Of a stretch of 64,000 bases of DNA, positions 50,941 through 62,673 are shown one piece after another. Origin of the DNA: Ptiloglossa arizonensis. Its lineage: Eukaryota > Arthropoda > Insecta > Hymenoptera > Colletidae. The DNA lies in NCBI RefSeq assembly GCF_051014685.1, contig NC_135055.1, positions 186,001 to 250,000 of the forward strand. The letters are read 5' to 3'. The notes under the pieces are model-generated. The model was not told the origin of the DNA, made no database searches, and worked only from the letters and a program-made list of their open reading frames with translations. The translations under genes and the position numbers were made by a program. The first letter of the stretch is position 1, and every line of letters begins with the position of its first letter.

Positions 50941-52342
50941 ACTACTCATACCGTTGTAATCGGGCGAGTTTCTACTTTCAGATGCAACAGAAATTTTGCG
51001 GATTGGTCAATCCGTTCGCTAGATATGGCAGTTTGGAGTGTAAGAGACGCTTGTGAAACACAAAATTTTCGCAGTTCTGATGCTCGAAACGAATAACTAG
51101 AACGGCCTAGGGGAAAACTACTCATACCGTTGTAATCGGGCGAGTTTCTACTTTCAGATGCAACAGAAATTTTGCGGATTGGTCAATCCGTTCGCTAGAT
51201 ATGACAATTTTGAGGTAAGAAACGCTTGAGAAACTCAACATTTTCGCAGTTCTGGTGCCCGGAACGAATAACTGGAATGGCCTAGGGGAAAACTACTCAT
51301 ACCGTTGTAATCGGGCGAGTTTCTACTTTCAGATGCAACGGAAATTTTGCGGATTGGTCAATCCGTTCACGAGATATGACAATTTTGAGGTAAGAAACGC
51401 TTGAGAAACTCCAAATTTTCGCAGTTCTGATGCTCGAAACGAATAACTAGAACGGCCTAGGGGAAAACTACTCATACCGTTGTAATCGGGCGAGTTTCTA
51501 CTTTCAGATGCAACAGAAATTTTGCGGATTGGTCAATCCGTTCGCTAGATATGGCAGTTTGGAGTGTAAGAGACGCTTGTGAAACACAAAATTTTCGCAG
51601 TTCTGATGCTCGAAACGAATAACTAGAACGGCCTAGGGGAAAACTACTCATACCGTTGTAATCGGGCGAGTTTCTACTTTCAGATGCAACAGAAATTTTG
51701 CGGATTTGTCAATCCGTTCGCGAGATATGGCAGTTTTGAGGTAAGAAACGCTTGAGAAACTCCAAATTTTCGCAGATCTGATGCTCGAAACGAATAACTA
51801 GGACGGCCAAGGGGAAAACTACTCAAACAGTTGTAATCGGGCGAGTTTCTACTTTCAGATGCAACAGAAATTTTGCGGATTGGTCAATCCGTTCGCGAGA
51901 TATGGCAGTTTTGAGGTAAGAAACGCTTGAGAAACTCCAAATTTTCGCAGATCTGATGCTCGAAACGAATAACTAGGACGGCCTAGGGGAAAACTACTCA
52001 TACCGTTGTAATCGGGCGGGTTTCTACTTTCAGATGCAACAGAAATTTTGCGGATTGGTCAATCCGTTCGCGACATATGGCAGTTTTGAGGTAAGAAACG
52101 CTTGAGAAACTCCAAATTTTCGCAATTCTGATGCTCGAAACGAATAACTAGAACGGCCTAGGGGAAAACTACTCATACCGTTGTAATCGGGCGAGTTTCT
52201 ACTTTCAGATGCAACAGAAATTTTGCGGATTGGTCAATCCGTTCGCAAGATATGGCAGTTTTGAGGTAAGAAACGCTTGAGAAACTCAAAATTTTCGCAG
52301 TTCTGATGCCCGAAACGAATAACTAGAACGGCCAACGGGAAA
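50941..52342 (+). repeat. 8-mer HOR unit D (1402 bp), copy 4
   Basis: Complete eight-monomer unit in the same order as 48662-50063. By eye it is identical to the next copy, with the CATATG monomer at about 52072 and the GCAAG monomer at the end. Confidence 0.9.
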
Positions 52343-53744
52343 ACTACTCATACCGTTGTAATCGGGCGAGTTTCTACTTTCAGATGCAACAGAAATTTTG
52401 CGGATTGGTCAATCCGTTCGCTAGATATGGCAGTTTGGAGTGTAAGAGACGCTTGTGAAACACAAAATTTTCGCAGTTCTGATGCTCGAAACGAATAACT
52501 AGAACGGCCTAGGGGAAAACTACTCATACCGTTGTAATCGGGCGAGTTTCTACTTTCAGATGCAACAGAAATTTTGCGGATTGGTCAATCCGTTCGCTAG
52601 ATATGACAATTTTGAGGTAAGAAACGCTTGAGAAACTCAACATTTTCGCAGTTCTGGTGCCCGGAACGAATAACTGGAATGGCCTAGGGGAAAACTACTC
52701 ATACCGTTGTAATCGGGCGAGTTTCTACTTTCAGATGCAACGGAAATTTTGCGGATTGGTCAATCCGTTCACGAGATATGACAATTTTGAGGTAAGAAAC
52801 GCTTGAGAAACTCCAAATTTTCGCAGTTCTGATGCTCGAAACGAATAACTAGAACGGCCTAGGGGAAAACTACTCATACCGTTGTAATCGGGCGAGTTTC
52901 TACTTTCAGATGCAACAGAAATTTTGCGGATTGGTCAATCCGTTCGCTAGATATGGCAGTTTGGAGTGTAAGAGACGCTTGTGAAACACAAAATTTTCGC
53001 AGTTCTGATGCTCGAAACGAATAACTAGAACGGCCTAGGGGAAAACTACTCATACCGTTGTAATCGGGCGAGTTTCTACTTTCAGATGCAACAGAAATTT
53101 TGCGGATTTGTCAATCCGTTCGCGAGATATGGCAGTTTTGAGGTAAGAAACGCTTGAGAAACTCCAAATTTTCGCAGATCTGATGCTCGAAACGAATAAC
53201 TAGGACGGCCAAGGGGAAAACTACTCAAACAGTTGTAATCGGGCGAGTTTCTACTTTCAGATGCAACAGAAATTTTGCGGATTGGTCAATCCGTTCGCGA
53301 GATATGGCAGTTTTGAGGTAAGAAACGCTTGAGAAACTCCAAATTTTCGCAGATCTGATGCTCGAAACGAATAACTAGGACGGCCTAGGGGAAAACTACT
53401 CATACCGTTGTAATCGGGCGGGTTTCTACTTTCAGATGCAACAGAAATTTTGCGGATTGGTCAATCCGTTCGCGACATATGGCAGTTTTGAGGTAAGAAA
53501 CGCTTGAGAAACTCCAAATTTTCGCAATTCTGATGCTCGAAACGAATAACTAGAACGGCCTAGGGGAAAACTACTCATACCGTTGTAATCGGGCGAGTTT
53601 CTACTTTCAGATGCAACAGAAATTTTGCGGATTGGTCAATCCGTTCGCAAGATATGGCAGTTTTGAGGTAAGAAACGCTTGAGAAACTCAAAATTTTCGC
53701 AGTTCTGATGCCCGAAACGAATAACTAGAACGGCCAACGGGAAA
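52343..53744 (+). repeat. 8-mer HOR unit D (1402 bp), copy 5
   Basis: Complete eight-monomer unit. I find no difference from 50941-52342 on reading, so these are among the youngest duplicates in the window. Confidence 0.9.
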
Positions 53745-55145
53745 ACTACTCATACCGTTGTAATCGGGCGAGTTTCTACTTTCAGATGCAACAGAAATTT
53801 TGCGGATTGGTCAATCCGTTCGCTAGATATGGCAGTTTGGAGTGTAAGAGACGCTTGTGAAACACAAAATTTTCGCAGTTCCGATGCTCGAAACGAATAA
53901 CTAGAACGGCCTAGGGGAAAACTACTCATACCGTTGTAATCGGGCGAGTTTCTACTTTCAGATGCAACAGAAATTTTGCGGATTTGTCAATCCGTTCGCT
54001 AGATATGGCAGTTTTGAGGTAAGAAACGCTTGAGAAACTCAACATTTTCGCAGTTCTGGTGCCCGGAACGAATAACTGGAATGGCCTAGGGGAAAACTAC
54101 TCATACCGTTGTAATCGGGCGAGTTTCTACTTTCAGATGCAACGGAAATTTTGCGGATTGGTCAATCCGTTCACGAGATATGACAATTTTGAGGTAAGAA
54201 ACGCTTGAGAAACTCCAAATTTTCGCAGTTCTGATGCTCGAAACGAATAACTAGAACGGCCTAGGGGAAAACTACTCATACTGTTGTAATCGGGCGAGTT
54301 TCTACTTTAAGAAGCAACAGAAATTTTGCGGATTGGTCAATCCGTTCGCGAGATATGGCAGTTTTGAGGTCAGAAACGCTTGAGAAACTCAAAATTTTCG
54401 CAGTTCTGATGCTCGAAACGAATAAATAGAACGGCCTAGGGGAAAACTACTCATACCGTTGTAATCGGGCGAGTTTCTACTTTCAGATGCAACAGAAATT
54501 TTGCGGATTTGTCAATCCGTTCGCGAGATATGGCAGTTTTGAGGTAAGAAACGCTTGAGAAACTCCAAATTTTCGCAGATCTGATGCTCGAAACGAATAA
54601 CTAGGACGGCCAAGGGGAAAACTACTCAAACAGTTGTAATCGGGCGAGTTTCTACTTTCAGATGCAACAGAAATTTTGCGGATTGGTCAATCCGTTCGCG
54701 AGATATGGCAGTTTTGAGGTAAGAAACGCTTGAGAAACTCCAAATTTTCGCAGATCTGATGCTCGAAACGAATAACTAGGACGGCCTAGGGGAAAACTAC
54801 TCATACCGTTGTAATCGGGCGGGTTTCTACTTTCAGATGCAACAGAAATTTTGCGGATTGGTCAATCCGTTCGCGACATATGGCAGTTTTGAGGTAAGAA
54901 ACGCTTGAGAAACTCCAAATTTTCGCAATTCTGATGCTCGAAACGAATAACTAGAACGGCCTAGGGGAAAACTACTCATACCGTTGTAATCGGGCGAGTT
55001 TCTACTTTCAGATGCAACAGAAATTTTGCGGATTGGTCAATCCGTTCGCAAGATATGGCAGTTTTGAGGTAAGAAACGCTTGAGAAACTCAAAATTTTCG
55101 CAGTTCTGATGCCCGAAACGAATAACTAGAACGGCCAACGGGAAA
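53745..55145 (+). repeat. 8-mer HOR unit D variant (1401 bp), copy 6
   Basis: The second GTGTAAG monomer is replaced by a 175-bp monomer with CATACTG, CTTTAAGAAGC and GGTCAGAAACG, so the unit is one base shorter. Its first half (53745 to about 54480), with the private CCGATGCTCG at about 53881, is repeated at 55146-55881. Confidence 0.87.
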
Positions 55146-56371
55146 ACTACTCATACCGTTGTAATCGGGCGAGTTTCTACTTTCAGATGCAACAGAAATT
55201 TTGCGGATTGGTCAATCCGTTCGCTAGATATGGCAGTTTGGAGTGTAAGAGACGCTTGTGAAACACAAAATTTTCGCAGTTCCGATGCTCGAAACGAATA
55301 ACTAGAACGGCCTAGGGGAAAACTACTCATACCGTTGTAATCGGGCGAGTTTCTACTTTCAGATGCAACAGAAATTTTGCGGATTTGTCAATCCGTTCGC
55401 TAGATATGGCAGTTTTGAGGTAAGAAACGCTTGAGAAACTCAACATTTTCGCAGTTCTGGTGCCCGGAACGAATAACTGGAATGGCCTAGGGGAAAACTA
55501 CTCATACCGTTGTAATCGGGCGAGTTTCTACTTTCAGATGCAACGGAAATTTTGCGGATTGGTCAATCCGTTCACGAGATATGACAATTTTGAGGTAAGA
55601 AACGCTTGAGAAACTCCAAATTTTCGCAGTTCTGATGCTCGAAACGAATAACTAGAACGGCCTAGGGGAAAACTACTCATACTGTTGTAATCGGGCGAGT
55701 TTCTACTTTAAGAAGCAACAGAAATTTTGCGGATTGGTCAATCCGTTCGCGAGATATGGCAGTTTTGAGGTCAGAAACGCTTGAGAAACTCAAAATTTTC
55801 GCAGTTCTGATGCTCGAAACGAATAAATAGAACGGCCTAGGGGAAAACTACTCATACCGTTGTAATCGGGCGAGTTTCTACTTTCAGATGCAGCAGAAAT
55901 TTTGCGGATTGGTAAATCCGTTCGCGAGATATGGCAGTTTTGAGGTAAGAAACGCTTGAGAAACTCCAAATTTTCGCAGATCTGATGCTCGAAATGAATA
56001 ACTAGAACGGCCTAGGGGAAAACTTCTCAAACCGTTGTATTCGGGCGAGTTTCTACTTTCAGATGCAACAGAAATTTTGCGGATTGGTCAATCCGTTCGC
56101 TAGATATGGCAGTTTGGAAGTAAGAAACGCTTGAGAAACTCCAAATTTTCGCAGTTCTGATGCCCGGAACGAATAACTAGAACGGCCAAGGGGAAAACTT
56201 CTCAAACCGTTGTATTCGGGCGAGTTTCTACTTTCAGATGCAACAGAAATTTTGCGGATTGGTCAATCCGTTCGCTAGATATGGCAGTTTGGAGGTAAGA
56301 AACGCTTGAGAAACTCCAAATTTTCGCAGTTCTGATGCTCGAAACGCATAACTAGAACGGCCTAGGGGAAA

Positions 56372-57421
56372 ACTACTCATACCGTTGTAATCGGGCGAGT
56401 TTCTACTTTCAGATGCAACAGAAATTTTGCGGATTTGTCAATCCGTTTGCTAGATATGGCAGTTTTGAGGTAAGAAACGCTTGAGAAACTCAACATTTTC
56501 GCAGTTCTGGTGCCCGGAACGAATAACTGGAACGGCCTAGGGGAAAACTACTCATACAGTTGTAATCGGGCGAGTTTCTACTTTCAGATGCAACAGAAAT
56601 TTTGCGGATTGGTCAATCCGTTCGCGAGATATGGCAGTTTTGAGGTAAAAAACGCTTGAGAAACTCCAAATTTTCGCAGATCTGATGCTCGAAACGAATA
56701 ACTAGGACGGCCTAGGGGAATACTACTCATACCGTTGTAATCGGGCGAGTTTCTACTTTCAGATGCAACAGAAATTTTGCGGATTGTTCAATCCGTTCGC
56801 GAGATATGGCAGTTTTGAGGTAAGAAACGCTTGAGAAACTCCAAATTTTCGCAGATCTGATGCTCGAAACGAATAACTAGGACGGCCTAGGGGAATACTA
56901 CTCATACCGTTGTAATCGGGCGGGTTTCTACTTTCAGATGCAACAGAAATTTTGCGGATTGGTCAATCCGTTCGCGAGATATGGCAGTTTTGAGGTAAGA
57001 AACGCTTGAGAAACTCCAAATTTTCGCAGATCTGATGCTCGAAACGAATAACTAGGACGGCCTAGGGGAAAACTACTCATACCGTTGCAATCGGGCGGGT
57101 TTCTACTTTCAGATGCAACAGAAATTTTGCGGATTGGTCAATCCGTTCGCGACATATGGCAGTTTTGAAGTAAGAAACGCTTGAGAAACTCCAAATTTTC
57201 GCAATTCTGATGCTCGAAACGAATAACTAGAACGGCCTAGGGGAAAACTACTCATACCGTTGTAATCGGGCGAGTTTCTACTTTCAGATGCAACGGAAAT
57301 TTTGCGGATTGGTCAATCCGTTCGCGAGATATGGCAGTTTTGAGGTAAGAAACGCTTGAGAAACTCCAAATTTTCGCAGTTCTGATGCTCGAAACGAATA
57401 ACTATGACGGCCTAGGGGAAA
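56372..57421 (+). repeat. Six-monomer block matching 31330-32204 with one extra monomer
   Basis: It has the same rare monomers in the same order as the upstream block, including GTAAAAAACG, GGGGAATACTAC, GATTGTTC, CCGTTGCAATCGGGCGGG and ACTATGACGG. An additional GGGCGGG monomer is inserted at 56897-57071. A private CCGTTTGCTAG is seen at about 56447. Confidence 0.85.
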
Positions 57422-58141
57422 ACTACTCATACCGTTGTAATCGGGCGAGTTTCTACTTTCAGATGCAACAGAAATTTTGCGGATTGGTCAATCCGTTCGC
57501 GAGATATGGGGGTTTTGAGGTATGAAACGCTTGAGAAACTCCAAATTTTCGCAATTCTGATGCTCGAAACGAATAACTAGAACGGCCTAGGGGAAAGCTA
57601 CTCATACCGTTGTAATCGGGCGAGTTTCTACTTTCAGATGCAACAGAAATTTTGCGGATTGGTCAATCCGTTCGCTAGATATGGCAGTTTGGAGGTAAGA
57701 AACGCTTGAGAAACTCAAAATTTTCGCAGTTCTGATGCCCGGAACGAATAACTAGAACGGCCAAGGGGAAAACTACTCAAACCGTTGTATTCGGGCGAGT
57801 TTCTACTTTCAGATGCAACAGAAATTTTGCGGATTGGTCAATCCGTTCGCTAGATATGGCAGTTTGGAGGTAAGAAACGCTTGAGAAACTCCAAATTTTC
57901 GAAGTTCTGATGCTCGAAACGAATAACTAGAACGGCCTAGGGGAAAACTACTCATACCGTTGTAATCGGACGAGTTTCTACTTTCAGATGCAACAGAAAT
58001 TTTGCGGATTGGTCAATCCGTTCGCTAGATATGGCAGTTTGGAGGTAAGAAACGCTTGAGAAACTCCAAATTTTCGCAGTTCTGATGCTCGAAACGAATA
58101 AATAGAACGGCCTAGGGGAAAACAACTCATACCGTTGTAAT

Positions 58142-58146
58142 CGGCG
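58142..58146 (+). other. One-base deletion (TCGGCGAG for TCGGGCGAG)
   Basis: The monomer at 58122 is 174 bp because one G of GGG is missing. Its neighbours show it is not part of any repeated unit. Confidence 0.85.
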
Positions 58147-61097
58147 AGTTTCTACTCTCAGATGCAACAGAAATTTTGCGGATTGGTCAATCCGTTCGCG
58201 AGATATGGCAGTTTTGAGGTAAGAAACGCTTGAGAAACTCCAAATTTTCGCAGATCTGATGCTCGAAACGAATAACTAGGACGGCCTAGGGGAAAACTAC
58301 TCATACCGTTGTAATCGGGCGGGTTTCTACTTTCAGATGCAACAGAAATTTTGCGGATTGGTCAATCCGTTCGCGACATATGGCAGTTTTGAGGTAAGAA
58401 ACGCTTGAGAAACTCCAAATTTTCGCAATTCTGATGCTCGAAACGAATAACTAGAACGGCCTAGGGGAAAACTACTCATACCGTTGTAATCGGGCGAGTT
58501 TCTACTTTCAGATGCAACAGAAATTTTGCGGATTTGTCAATCCGTTCGCTAGATATGGCAGTTTTGATGTAAGAAACGCTTGAGAAACTCAACATTTTCG
58601 CAGTTCTGGTGCCCGGAACGAATAACTGGAACAGCCTAGGGGAAAACTACTCATACCGTTGTAATCGGGCGGGTTTCTACTTTCAGATGCAACAGAAATT
58701 TTGCGGATTGGTCAATCCGTTCGCGACATATGGCAGTTTTGAGGTAAGAAACGCTTGAGAAACTCCAAATTTTCGCAGTTCTGATGCTCGAAACGAATAA
58801 CTATGACGGCCTAGGGGAAAACTACTCATACCGTTGTAATCGGGCGAGTTTCTACTTTCAGATGCAACAGAAATTTTGCGGATTGGTCAATCCGTTCGCG
58901 AGATATGGCAGTTTTGAGGTATGAAACGCTTGAGAAACTCCAAATTTTCGCAATTCTGATGCTCGAAACGAATAACTAGAACGGCCTAGGGGAAAGCTAC
59001 TCATACCGTTGTAATCGGGCGAGTTTCTACTTTCAGATGCAACAGAAATTTTGCGGATTGGTCAATCCGTTCGCTAGATATGGCAGTTTGGAGGTAAGAA
59101 ACGCTTGAGAAACTCAAAATTTTCGCAGTTCTGATGCCCGGAACGAATAACTAGAACGGCCAAGGGGAAAACTACTCAAACCGTTGTATTCGGGCGAGTT
59201 TCTACTTTCAGATGCAACAGAAATTTTGCGGATTGGTCAATCCGTTCGCTAGATATGGCAGTTTGGAGGTAAGAAACGCTTGAGAAACTCCAAATTTTCG
59301 AAGTTCTGATGCTCGAAACGAATAACTAGAACGGCCTAGGGGAAAACTACTCATACCGTTGTAATCGGGCGGGTTTCTACTTTCAGATGCAACAGAAATT
59401 TTGCGGATTGGTCAATCCGTTCGCGACATATGGCAGTTTTGAGGTAAGAAACGCTTGAGAAACTCCAAATTTTCGCAATTCTGATGCTCGAAACGAATAA
59501 CTAGAACGGCCTAGGGGAAAACTACTCATACCGTTGTAATCGGGCGAGTTTCTACTTTCAGATGCAACAGAAATTTTGCGGATTTGTCAATCCGTTCGCT
59601 AGATATGGCAGTTTTGAGGTAAGAAACGCTTGAGAAACTCAACATTTTCGCAGTTCTGGTGCCCGGAACGAATAACTGGAACGGCCTAGGGGAAAACTAC
59701 TCATACCGTTGTAATCGGGCGAGTTTCTACTTTCAGATGCAACAGAAATTTTGCGGATTGGTCAATCTGTTCGCTAGATATGGCAGTTTGGAGTGTACGA
59801 GACGCTTGAGAAACACAAAATTTTCGCAGTTCTGGTGCCCGGAACGAATAACTGGAATGGCCTAGGGGAAAACTACTCATACCGTTGTAATCGGGCGAGT
59901 TTCTACTTTCAGATGCAACAGAAATTTTGCGGATTGGTCAATCCGTTCACGAGATATGACAATTTTGAGGTAAGAAACGCTTGAGAAACTCCAAATTTTC
60001 GCAGTTCTGATGCTCGAAACGAATAACTAGAACGGCCTAGGGGAAAACTACTCATACTGTTGTAATCGGGCGAGTTTCTACTTTAAGATGCAACAGAAAT
60101 TTTGCGGATTGGTCAATCCGTTCGCGAGATATGGCAGTTTTGAGGTCAGAAACGCTTGAGAAACTCAAAATTTTCGCAGTTCTGATGCTCGAAACGAATA
60201 AATAGAACGGTCTAGGGGAAAACTACTCATACCGTTGTAATCGGGCGAGTTTCTACTTTCAGATGCAGCAGAAATTTTGCGGATTGGTCAATCCGTTCGC
60301 TAGATATGGCAGTTTGGAGGTAAGAAACGCTTGAGAAACTCCAAATTTTCGCAATTCTGATGCTCGAAACGAATAACTAGAACGGCCTAGGGGAAAACTA
60401 CTCATACCGTTGTAATCGGGCGAGTTTCTACTTTCAGATGCAACAGAAATTTTGCGGATTTGTCAATCCGTTCGCTAGATATGGCAGTTTTGAGGTAAGA
60501 AACGCTTGAGAAACTCAACATTTTCGCAGTTCTGGTGCCCGGAACGAATAACTGGAACGGCCTAGGGGAAAACTACTCATACCGTTGTAATCGGGCGAGT
60601 TTCTACTTTCAGATGCAACAGAAATTTTGCGGATTGGTCAATCCGTTCGCTAGATATGGCAGTTTGGAGTGTACGAGACGCTTGAGAAACACAAAATTTT
60701 CGCAGTTCTGATGCTCGAAACGAATAACTAGAACGGCCTAGGGGAAAACTACTCATACCGTTGTAATCGGGCGAGTTTCTACTTTCAGATGCAACAGAAA
60801 TTTTGCGGATTTGTCAATCCGTTCGCTAGATATGGCAGTTTTGAGGTAAGAAACGCTTGAGAAACTCAACATTTTCGCAGTTCTGGTGCCCGGAACGAAT
60901 AACTGGAATGGCCTAGGGGAAAACTACTCATACCGTTGTAATCGGGCGAGTTTCTACTTTCAGATGCAGCAGAAATTTTGCGGATTGGTCAATCCGTTCG
61001 CTAGATATGGCAGTTTGGAGGTAAGAAACGCTTGAGAAACTCCAAATTTTCGCAATTCTGATGCTCGAAACGAATAACTAGAGCGGCCTAGGGGAAA

Positions 61098-62673
61098 ACT
61101 ACTCATACCGTTGTAATCGGGCGAGTTTCTACTTTCAGATGCAACAGAAATTTTGCGGATTGGTCAATCCGTTCGCTAGATATGGCAGTTTGGAGTGTAC
61201 GAGACGCTTGAGAAACACAAAATTTTCGCAGTTCTGATGCTCGAAACGAATAACTAGAACGGCCTAGGGGAAAACTACTCATACCGTTGTAATCGGGCGA
61301 GTTTCTACTTTCAGATGCAACAGAAATTTTGCGGATTTGTCAATCCGTTCGCTAGATATGGCAGTTTTGAGGTAAGAAACGCTTGAGAAACTCAACATTT
61401 TCGCAGTTCAGGTGCCCGGAACGAATAACTGGAATGGCCTAGGGGAAAACTACTAATACCGTTGTAATCGGGCGAGTTTCTACTTTCAGATGCAACAGAA
61501 ATTTTGCGGATTGGTCAATCCGTTCACGATATATGACAATTTTGAGGTAAGAAACGCTTGAGAAACTCCAAATTTTCGCAGTTCTGATGCTCGAAACGAA
61601 TAAATAGAACGGTCTAGGGGAAAACTACTCATACCGTTGTAATCGGGCGAGTTTCTACTTTCAGATGCAACAGAAATTTTGCGGATTGGTCAATCCGTTC
61701 GCGAGATATGGCAGTTTTGAGGTATGAAACGCTTGAGAAACTCCAAATTTTCGCAATTCTGATGCTCGAAACGAATAACTAGAACGGCCTAGGGGAAAGC
61801 TACTCTTACCGTTGTAATCGGGCGAGTTTCTACTTTCAGACGCAACAGAAATTTTGCGGATTGGTCAATCCGTTCGCTAGATATGGCAGTTTGGAGGTAA
61901 GAAACGCTTGAGAAACTCAAAATTTTCGCAGTTCTGATGCCCGGAACGAATAACTAGAACGGCCAAGGGGAAAACTACTCAAACCGTTGTATTCGGGCGA
62001 GTTTCTACTTTCAGATGCAACAGAAATTTTGCGGATTGGTCAATCCGTTCGCTAGATATGGCAGTTTGGAGGTAAGAAACGCTTGAGAAACTCCAAATTT
62101 TCGAAGTTCTGATGCTCGAAACGAATAACTAGAACGGCCTAGGGGAAAACTACTCATACCGTTGTAATCGGGCGAGTTTCTACTTTCAGATGCAACAGAA
62201 ATTTTGCGGATTTGTCAATCCGTTCGCTAGATATGGCAGTTTTGAGGTAAGAAACGCTTGAGAAACTCAACATTTTCGCAGTTCTGGTGCCCGGAACGAA
62301 TAACTGGAACGGCCTAGGGGAAAACTACTCATACCGTTGTAATCGGGCGAGTTTCTACTTTCAGATGCGACAGAAATTTTGCGGATTGGTCAATCCGTTA
62401 GCTAGATATGGCAGTTTGGAGGTAAGAAACGCTTGAGAAACTCCAAATTTTCGCAATTCTGATGCTCGAAACGAATAACTAGAACGGCCTAGGGGAAAAC
62501 TACTCATACCGTTGTAATCGGGCGAGTTTCTACTTTCAGATGCAACAGAAATTTTGCGGATTTGTCAATCCGTTCGCTAGATATGGCAGTTTTGAGGTAA
62601 GAAACGCTTGAGAAACTCAACATTTTCGCAGTTCTGGTGCCCGGAACGAATAACTGGAACGGCCTAGGGGAAA
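61098..62673 (+). repeat. 9-mer HOR unit E (1576 bp), copy 1
   Basis: Nine monomers, the first of 176 bp (GTGTACGAG). Private markers are CAGTTCAGGTG, ACTACTAATACC, CACGATATATGAC, ACGGTCTAGG, GCTACTCTTACC, CAGACGCAAC, TTCGAAGTTC, GATGCGACAG and CCGTTAGCTAG. All of these recur in the next copy. Confidence 0.9.

Larger units (their letters stand above)
55146..61097 (+). repeat. Mixed satellite domain downstream of the 8-mer block
   Basis: It starts with the half-unit shared with 53745, continues with TTCTCAAACC/GTATTCGGG monomers and the block shared with 31330-32204, then shows an 8-monomer repeat (57422 to about 57956 recurs at 58821 to about 59355, shift 1399 bp) marked by GAGGTATGAAACG and TTCGAAGTTCTG. 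The GTGTACGAG subtype of the 176-bp monomer first appears at 59696. Open frames at 57952-58167, 59659-59865 and 59793-59984 are by-products of the repeat. Nothing else is present. Confidence 0.8.

Noticed and set aside
57952..58167. Reverse-strand open frame of 71 codons near 58 kb
   Set aside because: It spans the one-base deletion at about 58143 and is a by-product of the repeat, not a gene.
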